A DNA stretch of 64,000 bases. It comes from Crocosphaera sp. (GTDB lineage Bacteria > Cyanobacteriota > Cyanobacteriia > Cyanobacteriales > Microcystaceae). Below the pieces are notes generated by a model, which saw nothing but the letters and a program-made list of their open reading frames with translations, was not told where the DNA came from and searched no databases. This document shows positions 8,949 to 17,373 of this stretch, piece by piece. The stretch spans positions 1-64,000 of the forward strand of contig NZ_JASJEB010000006.1 in assembly GCF_030064895.1 (NCBI RefSeq), given 5' to 3'. A program made the position numbers and the translations under genes. Position 1 is the stretch's first letter. Each line of letters opens with the position of its first letter.

Positions 8949-8994
8949 GGGCATAATAGTATTATGCCCCTACAATATATAATAAATGTAGAGG
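8949..8994. repeat. composite palindromic repeat, right of higA
   Basis: GGGCATAATAGTATTATGCCC (8949-8969) followed by CCCCTAC...GTAGAGG pairing (8967-8994). It matches the first two modules of 8537-8580 in the same orientation, so the HigA gene is bracketed by direct copies of a palindromic element. Confidence 0.75.
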
Positions 8995-9011
8995 TTTACT
9001 TGAGGTTACTT

Positions 9012-9593
9012 ATGAATCAAGTTGTATCAATTACTAAATCAATCAATAGTTATGAAGATGTTCATCAAAAGTTCAATCTGAAAAGAACTGAAAAAGAACA
9101 ATTTTTTTTAGAATGGTTTGAAAATATACCAGAATTAACCGAGTATGAAAAATCAACTTTAGACAAAATCAGACAGAGATATATTAATCATAGGGAAAAA
9201 GGACTACTAACAGAATCAACTGTAATTATTTTAGTGATTGCACCTCTATTAGAATTAGCTGGTTTTTATGATCCACCCTTTATGATTAAAGCAGAGGAAT
9301 CTCTAGAAATTGAATTACAAAACCAAGAAGAAATTTTAAGAGGGTGTATCGATGTTTTAGTAATTAAAGATAAGTTATGGATATTAATAGTTGAAGCAAA
9401 AAATACACAATTAACTGCTGAATTAGCTATTCCTCAATGTTTAGCTTATATGATGGGTCATTCTAATATTGAAAAACCTATTTTTGGATTAGTTAGCAAT
9501 GGAGGAGAATTTATATTATTAAAACTGAGTAAACAAGAAACAGCAGAATATGATATTTCTAGAATCTTCTCTTTATTACCTCGTCAAAATTAA
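9012..9593 (+). CDS. PD-(D/E)XK nuclease-like protein
   Basis: A 193-residue protein resembling the N-terminal nuclease region of type I restriction R subunits, a stand-alone family common in cyanobacteria. The core shows Asp in RGCIDVLVIKDKLW and then ILIVEAKN (E-x-K), followed by a glutamine-containing helix (AIPQCLAYMMG): the D...ExK...QxxxY layout of PD-(D/E)XK enzymes. The N-terminal third is helical. The frame opens at 8964 inside a repeat, but the ATG at 9012 (MNQVVSITK) gives a sensible start. No methylase or specificity subunit is nearby, so a classical restriction role is unsupported. Confidence 0.72.
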   Translation: MNQVVSITKSINSYEDVHQKFNLKRTEKEQFFLEWFENIPELTEYEKSTLDKIRQRYINHREKGLLTESTVIILVIAPLLELAGFYDPPFMIKAEESLEIELQNQEEILRGCIDVLVIKDKLWILIVEAKNTQLTAELAIPQCLAYMMGHSNIEKPIFGLVSNGGEFILLKLSKQETAEYDISRIFSLLPRQN

Positions 9594-9648
9594 TTGTATA
9601 ATGTTTTTAGTTTTCTGAAACAGATTAAAAATTAACTTAAAAATACCT

Positions 9649-10293
9649 ATGATAGCAGTACAATTACAACAAATTTCTATTCCCCCAGGACAACATATTG
9701 TCTTAAAAAATATCAATTGGCAAAAATTTGAGAACATTCTTCTAGAATTAGGAGAAAGTCGATCATCTCGAATATATTATTATCAAGAAACTTTAGAACT
9801 TATGACACCATTACCAGAACATGAACGAATAAAAGTTATTTTATCAGACTTAATTAAAGTCTTATTAGATGAATTAAACATGAACTGGGAATCACTGGGA
9901 TCAACAACTTTTAAACGAGAAGATATGCAAGCAGGAGTTGAACCTGATGACTGTTTTTATATTCAAAATTATGAACAAGTAATCGGTAAAAATAGAATTG
10001 ATTTAACTATTGATTCACCTCCAGATTTAGTATTAGAAATTGATCTAACATCCAAAACTCAAATTAACGCTTATCAATCTCTAAAAGTTCCTGAGATTTG
10101 GATATATGACGAAAGTAAACTTGAAATTTATTGTTTACAAAATGAACAATATATACTTTCTCAAAATAGTATAATTTTTCCTGATTTTCCTATACAAGAA
10201 GCTATGATAAGGTTTTTAAAAATGAGTCAAAGCATAGGAACAACCCAAACTTTAAAACAGTTTCGTAACTGGATAAGATCAGCTATTAATTAA
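9649..10293 (+). CDS. Uma2 family (DUF820) nuclease-like protein
   Basis: A 214-residue Uma2-family protein with the PD-(D/E)XK-like core: PLPEHERIK in the first helix, EPDDCFYIQN, PPDLVLEIDLTSKT and the strand VPEIWIYDESKLEIY. Uma2 proteins are very abundant in cyanobacteria, and their cellular role is not established. The usual E-V/I-x-S-P-S motif is EIDLTSK here, which is common. Spacing to the upstream nuclease-like gene is 55 bases. A fragment of another Uma2 gene lies at 56449-56550. Confidence 0.85.
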   Translation: MIAVQLQQISIPPGQHIVLKNINWQKFENILLELGESRSSRIYYYQETLELMTPLPEHERIKVILSDLIKVLLDELNMNWESLGSTTFKREDMQAGVEPDDCFYIQNYEQVIGKNRIDLTIDSPPDLVLEIDLTSKTQINAYQSLKVPEIWIYDESKLEIYCLQNEQYILSQNSIIFPDFPIQEAMIRFLKMSQSIGTTQTLKQFRNWIRSAIN

Positions 10294-10304
10294 AAACCAA
10301 TAAT

Positions 10305-10339
10305 TGATAACTGATAACTGATAACTGTTCACTGTTCAC
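10305..10339 (+). repeat. STRR heptamer array
   Basis: Five perfect heptamers in a row: TGATAAC three times, then TGTTCAC twice. This is the short tandemly repeated repetitive (STRR) sequence style of cyanobacteria. It lies between the Uma2 and DCC genes. Confidence 0.85.
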
Positions 10340-10381
10340 TAAAAATATGTTAAGCTATAAAAAAAATTATTTTAAAACATC

Positions 10382-10804
10382 ATGGTTTATCATATTATTT
10401 ACGACGGAAACTGCAATCTTTGTGTAACATTTACCCAACTTTTAGCACAGTTTGATCAAGGAAATATTTTTGATTATATTCCCATGCAAGATCAAACAAC
10501 ATTACAACAGTTTAATATCACTCCAAAAGATTGCGAAATGGGGATGATTTTAATAGATGATAATAACACAAAAAAACGTTGGCAAGGGAGTAATGCAGCA
10601 GAAGAAATCGTTAATTTATTGCCATTAGGACAAGCATTTATCCTCGCTTATCGTGCTTTACCAGGAATGAAATGGTTAGGGGATAAAACCTATGAACAAG
10701 TGAGAGATAACCGTTATAATTGGTTTGGAAAAAGAGACAATACTTATCAGTCTCCTTATCCCTTTGGTTGTCATGAAAACGATAATTGTTCTGTTTCTAA
10801 TTAA
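10382..10804 (+). CDS. DCC family (DUF393) protein
   Basis: A 140-residue protein with the thioredoxin-like DCC motif YDGNCNLCV at residues 8-16, providing the CxxC pair (C11 and C14). The family (DUF393) is thought to include thiol-disulfide oxidoreductases; substrate unknown. The C-terminal half has the family's GxKWLGDKxYExVRDNRYxWFGKR stretch, so it is complete. Its stop abuts the stop of the convergent aminotransferase with no spacer, so transcription terminators are shared or absent. Confidence 0.85.
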   Translation: MVYHIIYDGNCNLCVTFTQLLAQFDQGNIFDYIPMQDQTTLQQFNITPKDCEMGMILIDDNNTKKRWQGSNAAEEIVNLLPLGQAFILAYRALPGMKWLGDKTYEQVRDNRYNWFGKRDNTYQSPYPFGCHENDNCSVSN

Positions 10805-11998
10805 TTAAAACATCAACGAAATAGCCTTAATTAATTGTTCAATTTCATCTGGTAAAGTAAAGTAATGAACACAAGCACGGATACTGTCAGGATCACGCAG
10901 TTTTCTTAATAAAAATCCTTGCTTTTCTAACTTCTGAACAATAGTTTGATGACTCATATTACTATCAACCGTAAACGAAACCAAGCCAGATTCTGGAGGA
11001 GAATTTTTTAAACAGTTAATAGCAGAAATATTGGATAAACCTTGCCATAGATATTCACTCAATCGACAAATTTGTTGATAACGTTGTTCTGAATTTCCCC
11101 AATTATTATGAACAGAAATAGCCGCCCTTAAACCTTCATATTGAGGATATGATGATGTAGCAACCTCAAACTTTTCTCCATTACTTTTAAAATCAATAGG
11201 TTGACCTTTTTCATCAATATTAATGCTTCGCCAACCAATAAAAGTAGGACTAACTAAATCAAAAATTTCTGGACGGATATAAAGTCCCCCAACACCAGCC
11301 GGTCCACAGAACCATTTATGACCAGTAAAAGCATAAAAATCAACCTCAGTTTCTGCTAATTTTAAAGGTAAAGAACCAGCAGATTGCGCAGCATCAGCTA
11401 AAACTAAAATAGGGCGATCGCTCCCCGAATAATTATGACAAAGAGAGCTAATTTCTTTCAATGGCAAAATCTGTCCAGTATTCCATAATAAATGACTAAA
11501 AACCAACAGTTTTGTTTGTGGTTTTAAGTATTGTTTAATAACCTCAACTGGATCACCTTCATTTAAAGTATTTAAAATAGGACAAACATCAATTTCTACC
11601 CCAAACCTTTTAGATATTTCTTGCGCTGTAGCAATGATTCCATGATGTTCACAATCAGTCATTAAAATGCGATCACCCTGCTGCCAATCAAGTCCCCAAA
11701 GAGCAATATTACAGCCATAAGTAACATTTTCTGTTAAAGTAATTGTTGAAGGTTCAACACTTAACTCTTGAGCGATCGCTGCTCGTAATAATTCCGTTTT
11801 TTGTGTAATCCAATCATAAACTTTTAAAGAAAAAGGACCCTGTTGTTGTAGAAAATTATGAGCATCAATAATCGCTTCTAAACCGGCACGAGGTAAAGTA
11901 CCTTGTCCCCCAAAATTAAAATAAACTTTATTATTTAGTCCAGGAAACTCTTGTCTTTGTTGTTGGACTTCAGAAAGAAAAGCTTGGGGATAAATCAT
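10805..11998 (-). CDS. class V aminotransferase
   Basis: A 397-residue PLP enzyme of aminotransferase class V (cysteine desulfurase / isopenicillin N epimerase-like). The PLP lysine is in FYAFTGHKWFCGPAGVGGLY, preceded by the Asp-containing LVLADAAQSAG strand. A group-forming ENVTYGCNIALWGL segment marks the cofactor phosphate region. It lacks the C-terminal cysteine loop expected of IscS/SufS, so sulfur donation to clusters is uncertain; a cysteine/cystine lyase-like activity is possible. It is convergent with the DCC gene and preceded by a G-rich intergenic block. Confidence 0.85.
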   Translation of the reverse strand: MIYPQAFLSEVQQQRQEFPGLNNKVYFNFGGQGTLPRAGLEAIIDAHNFLQQQGPFSLKVYDWITQKTELLRAAIAQELSVEPSTITLTENVTYGCNIALWGLDWQQGDRILMTDCEHHGIIATAQEISKRFGVEIDVCPILNTLNEGDPVEVIKQYLKPQTKLLVFSHLLWNTGQILPLKEISSLCHNYSGSDRPILVLADAAQSAGSLPLKLAETEVDFYAFTGHKWFCGPAGVGGLYIRPEIFDLVSPTFIGWRSINIDEKGQPIDFKSNGEKFEVATSSYPQYEGLRAAISVHNNWGNSEQRYQQICRLSEYLWQGLSNISAINCLKNSPPESGLVSFTVDSNMSHQTIVQKLEKQGFLLRKLRDPDSIRACVHYFTLPDEIEQLIKAISLMF

Positions 11999-12116
11999 AC
12001 AGTAAGTAATCGAAATTAGCTAAAAAATAAGTAGAGGATAAAAATTATCCTTATTTTAGTCTATGAGCGATCCCTAATTTTAGCAATAGAACTTATATTA
12101 CTTTTCGGTTGAGTGA

Positions 12117-12162
12117 GTGTGGGGAGTTTGGGAGGGGTGGGGAGGGGTGGGAAGTGTGGGGA
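12117..12162 (+). repeat. G-rich tract, possible G-quadruplex
   Basis: A stretch with seven runs of three or more G (GGGG AGTTT GGG A GGGG T GGGG A GGGG T GGG ... GGGG) separated by mostly one-base loops, in an otherwise AT-rich genome. It lies 120-165 bases upstream of the minus-strand aminotransferase start and just outside the IS right end. Confidence 0.7.
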
Positions 12163-12203
12163 CTATTGAGATTTTAATGTTTAATCTATGCAAATGAAAG
12201 CAA

Positions 12204-12390
12204 TTGACGCTCTCCTGGCTGAAGCGCAGGAGATTCATAACGAATCCCTGTCGGGATGGTTATTTTCTTGATTGAATAGACTTAATTGAAAAGCATATTC
12301 TTTCAAGTTCCCAGGCTCATTACGTTTGCCATTGCTGGCGTAATGATATTTCCTTTTACCCGTTGTTAGTTCAACGGTGGGCGTTTGAAA
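12204..12390 (-). ncRNA. putative TnpB guide RNA (omega RNA) region
   Basis: TnpB nucleases use an RNA copied from the 3' end of tnpB and the IS right end; the guide begins where the element ends. Here the minus-strand hairpin at 12232-12212, starting two bases after the tnpB stop, is followed by GAGAGCGTCAA and then flanking DNA beginning TTGCTTTCATTTGC, the natural guide position. The 5' limit given is arbitrary. Presence follows from family knowledge; expression was not shown. Confidence 0.45.
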
Positions 12391-13719
12391 CAAATTTAAT
12401 TGTTTCGGTTCCGGCAAGTCCCTCCGTACCTTTTGGCTAAACTTTTTAACTATGTTTAAGCTATAGTGATTAATTGCCTTATTCTTGATATTAATACTCG
12501 CTTGAAAATTGGCATCATCAACATGACCACAGTTAGTACAAAGGAATTTTTCTCCTTCTCTATTATCGGGATCTATATGATGACAAACCGAACATTCTTG
12601 CGAAGTATGGCGGGGATTAACCCTTAAAACAATCTTTCCTGACTTAGCAGCCATGTACTCAATTTTTTGGGTCAATGAATACCACGAAGCATCAGCAATT
12701 AATCTGTTTAAAGCCCTTTTAGCACTTTGTCCATTTTTCAGAAACCTTCCTGTGTTTTGATCATATTTAGGTTTGCACCTCTTAATCATGTTAGAAATCT
12801 GCAAATCCTCTACCGCTATGCCATCAGATTTTGAGACAATTTTTTTAGCTGTTTGCCATTGATAAGATTCTCGCTTAACAGCAATTCGATGTTGAAACCG
12901 AGAAAGTCTTCTCCCCACTTTTTGCCTATTATTAGATCGTTTCTTTTTGCGACTAACTCTCCTTTGACGAATTTTATGTAATCTTTTAGTTGTCTTATTT
13001 GTGGCAAATCTAGGATTGTCAATAGCTGAATAGTCTGAACAATAAATCAACTTACCTAAACCCATATCTAACCCCGTTACTGTTGTAATCTCTTCTAGGT
13101 TTTTTACAGGGAAAGTAGGGACTGATTTATCTTCTATTCTGACTGAAATGTAATAACCGTTACTCTTTTTTCTAACTGTAACTGACTTAATCTTAAACCC
13201 ATCAGGCATAGGACGAGAATTGTAAAATTTTACCCATCCCAATTTAGGTAAATAGATTTTATTTCCCTTTATTTTTACTCCAGTGGCATAAGTAAAAGAA
13301 CGATATTTACTCTTGTTCTTAAATTTAGGAAATCCTTTTTTCTGCTGAAAAAAGTTGTTATAGGCTTTATCTAACCGTCTGAGATTTTGTTGTAGGACAG
13401 TAGAATCTATTTCGTCATACCAAGGTCTTGCTTGTTTTAGATTAGGTAGTTCGGTTATTTGTATATTAACTGGGCTTCTTTTCTTACCTTTGTTAGACCA
13501 AGGATTCCCCGTTGCCCCTCCTAATAAACAAGTTAAAGGAGTAATAATGACTTTTGTTCTTAAATCGCAATAGTCTCCACAAATATATCTTTGATAATAG
13601 GTATCTATGCGATCTGCTAAAGACCAATTATAGTTAGCTCTAAGCATATCTATCCATCGGTCAATCTTGTCTGACTGACTTATATTTGGACGCAGCTTAT
13701 AGCAATACCCTAAAATCAA
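12235..13719 (-). CDS. tnpB: TnpB RNA-guided nuclease (IS605 OrfB)
   Basis: A 494-residue TnpB. The RuvC-like nuclease residues are all present: D218 in GLDMGLGKL, E304 in IAVEDLQI and D402 in DDANFQASINI, with the zinc ribbon cysteines at 376, 379, 394 and 397 inserted as usual. TnpB cleaves DNA next to a TAM when guided by an RNA from the element end, which helps the IS persist. The frame starts with TTG at 13719; no upstream ATG is in frame. The C-terminal tail after residue 420 is long and basic. The protein appears intact. Confidence 0.93.
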   Translation of the reverse strand: MILGYCYKLRPNISQSDKIDRWIDMLRANYNWSLADRIDTYYQRYICGDYCDLRTKVIITPLTCLLGGATGNPWSNKGKKRSPVNIQITELPNLKQARPWYDEIDSTVLQQNLRRLDKAYNNFFQQKKGFPKFKNKSKYRSFTYATGVKIKGNKIYLPKLGWVKFYNSRPMPDGFKIKSVTVRKKSNGYYISVRIEDKSVPTFPVKNLEEITTVTGLDMGLGKLIYCSDYSAIDNPRFATNKTTKRLHKIRQRRVSRKKKRSNNRQKVGRRLSRFQHRIAVKRESYQWQTAKKIVSKSDGIAVEDLQISNMIKRCKPKYDQNTGRFLKNGQSAKRALNRLIADASWYSLTQKIEYMAAKSGKIVLRVNPRHTSQECSVCHHIDPDNREGEKFLCTNCGHVDDANFQASINIKNKAINHYSLNIVKKFSQKVRRDLPEPKQLNLFQTPTVELTTGKRKYHYASNGKRNEPGNLKEYAFQLSLFNQENNHPDRDSL

Positions 13720-13735
13720 TGTAGTTAGCTGAATT

Positions 13736-14239
13736 GTGGACTATACTATACTTATCTACATCATTCTAACATTATATTTTCTAGATGTCACAACAAGCGG
13801 TGCGACCCCGGCGATTCGTAATCGCCTAGGGAACGCGCACCAAGACAACAGAAAAACTTCACATACTGTTTCACTGATTAATTATCATTTTGTCTGGATA
13901 CCTAAACGGAGGAAAAAAGTCTTAGTTGGTGACGTGGAGAAAAGATTACGTCAGATTATTTGGGAAGTTTGCCAAGAGAATGATTGGATTATTATAGCTT
14001 TAGAAATCATGCCAGACCATGTACACTTATTGGTTAATGTTTTACCAACTATTCCTCCTCATAAAATCGTCAAAGCTATTAAGGGAAGAAGTTCTCCATA
14101 TCTACGCCAAGAATTTCCCCATTTGATGAAAATTCCTAGTCTTTGGACACATTCTTATTTCGTCTCAACTGCTGGTAATGTTTCCTCTGAAACTATTCGT
14201 AGATATATCGAAGAACAACGACATCATGATACCACTTAA
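13736..14239 (+). CDS. tnpA: TnpA Y1 transposase (IS200-like), 5' end altered
   Basis: A Y1 HUH transposase: the HUH motif is PDHVHLLVNV (H95, H97) and the catalytic tyrosine is Y157 in IRRYIEEQ. It cuts and joins single-stranded IS ends. Homology to the family starts only at about residue 39 (RKTSHTVSLINYHFVWIPKR). The upstream 38 codons have no ATG; the frame opens with GTG at 13736 and reads through a 43-bp palindrome (13799-13841) coding SGATPAIRNRLGNAHQ. The native start seems replaced or lost, so expression may be poor. Divergent from tnpB with a 16-bp gap. Confidence 0.85.
   Translation: MDYTILIYIILTLYFLDVTTSGATPAIRNRLGNAHQDNRKTSHTVSLINYHFVWIPKRRKKVLVGDVEKRLRQIIWEVCQENDWIIIALEIMPDHVHLLVNVLPTIPPHKIVKAIKGRSSPYLRQEFPHLMKIPSLWTHSYFVSTAGNVSSETIRRYIEEQRHHDTT
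13799..13841. repeat. nested palindrome in tnpA 5' region
   Basis: Outer arms GGTGCG / CGCACC (13799-13804, 13836-13841) enclose an inner hairpin GGCGAT tcgta ATCGCC (13810-13826). It is GC-rich in an AT-rich gene and sits exactly before the first residues that match TnpA, suggesting a small palindromic insertion or an element-associated structure. Confidence 0.75.
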
Positions 14240-14294
14240 TGCTTTTCCATAAGTCGATGTTCACGGCTAATAAATTAGCCGAGTCGTGCTTCAT

Positions 14295-14320
14295 CTCCTA
14301 CTTAAAAGATAGGAGTTTTT
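14295..14320 (+). terminator. rho-independent terminator after tnpA
   Basis: Stem CTCCTA / TAGGAG around a 9-nt A-rich loop, followed by TTTTT. It lies downstream of tnpA and just before the 3' end of convergent murT; it may belong to the IS left end. Confidence 0.6.
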
Positions 14321-14336
14321 GCACTCCCGTGTTTTG

Positions 14337-15683
14337 TTATAAAATTTGGCGACCTGTTAAGATACCTCTAACTTCTAACATAGCGGAGTAGGTGGGGACA
14401 ATGTGTAAAGTTTCTTCTTCTTTTGTCAGGTTTAAGGCTGTTTCTATGGCTTCTTTTAAATCTTCTTTCACCACCAGTTTAACACAACTATTTTTTTCTG
14501 GTTGGGTCTCCTGACTATATTTGAGACGTAAGGCCATGTCATAAGTGCGATCACCACTAACTACTAAGTTCCCACCTAATTTGACTAAAGGTTCTGTATC
14601 TACATCCCAGATCCAAGAAACATCTGTTCCATCGGGAATTCTATCATTTAATACTAATAATGTAGTAGAAGATTTACCTGTTTTTTTAATATCATTAACC
14701 GCCCTAATAGTTTCATTCATCCCCACTGGGTTTTTAGATAATAAAATACGAACGTGTTTACCATTAATTGTTAATTCTTCTGCTCTACCAAAGGCGGCTT
14801 TAAAGTTCTTAACTGTCTGAAAAATTGCAGGTTTTTCAATGTTTAATTCTTGCGCAATCAACCCAGCAGCTAAAGTGTTATATTTATTATAAACTCCGAT
14901 CAAAATTTGTGGCCAGTCTTGACTATCTAAGGCGAGTTTACTTTTTTTGAATCCACATTTTTCGCAATTATAATCCCCTAAATGAGATAAATAAACCCCT
15001 TGATAGGTTAAAGGATGACCACAACTAGGACAGTAAATTGAATCAACAGCATGGGGAATTTCTTCTAAATACAAATTCGGTTCAGAAAGGCCAAAATAAC
15101 TAATTTTTTGGTTTAACTGTTGTCCTAAATAAGAAAGAGTGGGATCATCAGCATTTAAAATAATAACCGTATTAGGAGAAAGAGGCGCTATAGCTTTTTG
15201 CCAGCGTTGACTAATAGCATCAACTTCACCGTAACGATCTAATTGATCTCTAAATAGATTCAGTCCTAAAATAACTCTAGGTTGACAGTCCTTTAATAGA
15301 AGCGGCACAATGTTTTCGTCCACTTCCAAAATAGCATAATCTGCCGTTAATGTACCAACTAAGTTAGTATTTCCTAATAAAGCTGTGACCAAGCCATTAA
15401 TTAAGTTAGCACCGGTTTCATTATGGGCAACTTTATAATTTTGGTCTTCTAAAATACTTCTTAATAGTAGAGAAGTGGTAGTTTTCCCATTGGTTCCTAC
15501 TACTAAGATAACCCCTTGTTTCACTTGTTCACAGAGTAAGGATAAGAGTCTAGGATGAAAACGACGAGAAATAGCCCCAGGCAACACACTAGCAGCCCCT
15601 AAACCAAAGAAACGAACCGTAGCAGTGACAGTTTTTGCTACAACTACAGCTAACCCTAAACGAACACGATCAACTACATTCAT
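14337..15683 (-). CDS. murT: lipid II isoglutaminyl synthase, MurT subunit
   Basis: A 448-residue Mur-ligase-like MurT. The ATP-binding loop is VVGTNGKTTTS (GTNGKTTT at 63-70). The family's zinc ribbon is present as CPSCGHPL ... CEKCGF, and the C-terminal DUF1727 region contains NDRIPDGTDVSWIWDVD. MurT activates the alpha-carboxyl of D-Glu in lipid II and GatD supplies ammonia, giving D-isoglutamine in the peptidoglycan stem. In Firmicutes the two genes form an operon; here gatD is at 60509-61300, so the subunits are encoded separately. The N-terminus contains a hydrophobic segment. Confidence 0.93.
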   Translation of the reverse strand: MNVVDRVRLGLAVVVAKTVTATVRFFGLGAASVLPGAISRRFHPRLLSLLCEQVKQGVILVVGTNGKTTTSLLLRSILEDQNYKVAHNETGANLINGLVTALLGNTNLVGTLTADYAILEVDENIVPLLLKDCQPRVILGLNLFRDQLDRYGEVDAISQRWQKAIAPLSPNTVIILNADDPTLSYLGQQLNQKISYFGLSEPNLYLEEIPHAVDSIYCPSCGHPLTYQGVYLSHLGDYNCEKCGFKKSKLALDSQDWPQILIGVYNKYNTLAAGLIAQELNIEKPAIFQTVKNFKAAFGRAEELTINGKHVRILLSKNPVGMNETIRAVNDIKKTGKSSTTLLVLNDRIPDGTDVSWIWDVDTEPLVKLGGNLVVSGDRTYDMALRLKYSQETQPEKNSCVKLVVKEDLKEAIETALNLTKEEETLHIVPTYSAMLEVRGILTGRQIL

Positions 15684-15967
15684 AGTTTAGATAGTTTATC
15701 CTAGATAACCTTTAAATTATTTAGAATAACACGATTAACTTATTTTTGTTAACTTCCATAACCGAAAAAACTGTCACTGATGACTGTCCAGAAATAACAA
15801 TTAACATATATCATCTTTTTTTTACCATAAATTAACTCAGACCAAATGAGGTGTAGCAAAAATTTATAAACAGCTTGTAGTAGCTTTTAAGCTTCAACTA
15901 AAGGGTAATTATTTTAGGATACCAATGTTCAATTAAATAACTTGTTGTTCCTTAAAAAAATAATTTA

Positions 15968-16861
15968 TTAGGCATTTTTTTCTTGATTATAATAACGAAT
16001 CATGGCTTGAGTTCCCTGTTCTTTTCCCTCACCATTATCCAGATTAGCTACTACTTTTAAAAAGTTTTCTGCTAAGGTAACTCCTGGTAATTTACCATCT
16101 GATTGTGCCATGATTTCTTGAACTAATCGTAAATCTTTTAATAGATGTTTAATAGCAAAACCTGGTTCTAAATCTGAGTCTATAATTTTGGGGCCCAAGT
16201 TAGCTAAAGCCCAGGAACCAGCAGCCCCTGTACGACAAACTTCTATCATTAAATTGGGATCAATATCTTGTTTTTCTGCCATTTTTAGTGCTTCACACAA
16301 GGCAATCATGTGAACCGCACATAAGGCTTGATTACACATTTTAACAGCTTGTCCATTGCCTGTAGAACCGCAATATATAATATTTTTTCCCATCGCTTCA
16401 AAATAGGGCAAACATTGCTCAAAATCTTTTTTTTCTCCCCCAACCATGATAGTTAGAGTTCCTTGTTTAGCACCAATATCTCCCCCAGAAATTGGGGCAT
16501 CTAAAAAACGAAAATTTTGCGCTTTTAATTGATTACCAATATCACGGGCAGCTTGGGTACCAATGGTGCTAAAATCAACAATTAGTGAGCCAGGTTTAGC
16601 ATAGTTAATAATACCATTTTCTTGAAAGATAATATCATTAACATCAGGCACATCTCCGACACAAGTAAAAATAACTTCAGCCTCTCTAACAGCCGCTTCA
16701 ATGGAAGGGCAAATAGTCGCACCTGCTTCCTGTGCTATGGTAATGCCAGGACGGTTCGGGGTACGATTCCAAGCGTTGACAGCAAACCCTTTTTTGGCTA
16801 AATTTGCTACCATAAACCCTCCCATTAAACCAAGTCCAATAAATGCTAGTTTTTTTGTCAT
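15968..16861 (-). CDS. NAD(P)-dependent beta-hydroxyacid dehydrogenase
   Basis: A 297-residue member of the 3-hydroxyisobutyrate dehydrogenase / tartronate semialdehyde reductase / glyoxylate reductase family. The Rossmann motif is FIGLGLMGGFMVANL, followed by the Arg in WNRTPNRPG that usually signals NADPH preference. Substrate motif DAPISGGDIGAKQGTLTIMVGG and catalytic lysine in GNGQAVKMCNQAL are intact. Succinic semialdehyde/glyoxylate reductase (GLYR-like) is the most likely role; the exact substrate cannot be told. No operon partners. Confidence 0.88.
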   Translation of the reverse strand: MTKKLAFIGLGLMGGFMVANLAKKGFAVNAWNRTPNRPGITIAQEAGATICPSIEAAVREAEVIFTCVGDVPDVNDIIFQENGIINYAKPGSLIVDFSTIGTQAARDIGNQLKAQNFRFLDAPISGGDIGAKQGTLTIMVGGEKKDFEQCLPYFEAMGKNIIYCGSTGNGQAVKMCNQALCAVHMIALCEALKMAEKQDIDPNLMIEVCRTGAAGSWALANLGPKIIDSDLEPGFAIKHLLKDLRLVQEIMAQSDGKLPGVTLAENFLKVVANLDNGEGKEQGTQAMIRYYNQEKNA

Positions 16862-16988
16862 GAGTAATTCAATAAATTGTTTTTTGTAATGGTTAATACT
16901 ATTTTATAATAAAGAGAAATTATAATAAAAATTTTAGTGAAACTTAACGATTGACGATTCAAGAATTAAGATGTTTGTTAGAAAGGAA

Positions 16989-17117
16989 TTAAGCAAATAC
17001 AACAGTGCGATTTCCATAGACTAACACTCTATGTTGTAAGTGTAAACGAACTGCTCTCGCTAAGACAACTCTTTCTAAATCTTTTCCTTTACGAATTAAG
17101 TCAGCAATTTCTATATT
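16989..17117 (-). pseudogene. purU: purU 3' remnant
   Basis: Minus-strand frame reads [20 protein letters not shown] and then [20 protein letters not shown] followed by a stop. This is the C-terminal 40 residues of formyltetrahydrofolate deformylase (PurU). Upstream in the same frame a TAG (17118-17120) closes it and no further PurU sequence is seen before the MscS gene. The rest has been deleted. It occupies most of the identifiable content of the 512-base gap 16862-17373; the remainder is AT-rich with no other recognisable feature. Confidence 0.75.
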
Positions 17118-17373
17118 CTAACTAAAATTTCTCAAAAACTCTATTAACTGTTCAGTGAAAATCAATCTTTGATAATTTCTCAGTGAACATTAATCTAAAT
17201 TATCTCTTTGTGAAGCTAGATATTAGGTTTAATTTTGTTTAATTTATTAATATTTTGAATTCTTTAATAAGATTTCTTGAATTTTTAATAAAACTAAAAA
17301 AAGTATTAATTTTGATTGTTGATTCAAGGTTTCAACTTTAGAATATTATATGCGAATCTAAGGGTAAATTTTA

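Larger units (their letters stand above)
12204..14320. mobile_element. IS605-type element (IS200/IS605 family)
   Basis: Divergent tnpB (minus) and tnpA (plus) bounded by subterminal hairpins and without terminal inverted repeats. The right end reads, on the minus strand, CTCCTG cgcttcagc CAGGAG then AGCGTCAA, the usual right-end form of cyanobacterial IS200/IS605 elements, placing the boundary at about 12204. The left end carries the hairpin CGGCTAA TAAA TTAGCCG (14264-14281) and a terminator-like hairpin to 14320; the exact left boundary is not fixed by the sequence alone. Confidence 0.8.

Noticed and set aside
12010-12180. Additional gene between the aminotransferase and the IS
   Set aside because: No frame of reasonable length; the region is promoter-like plus the G-rich tract.
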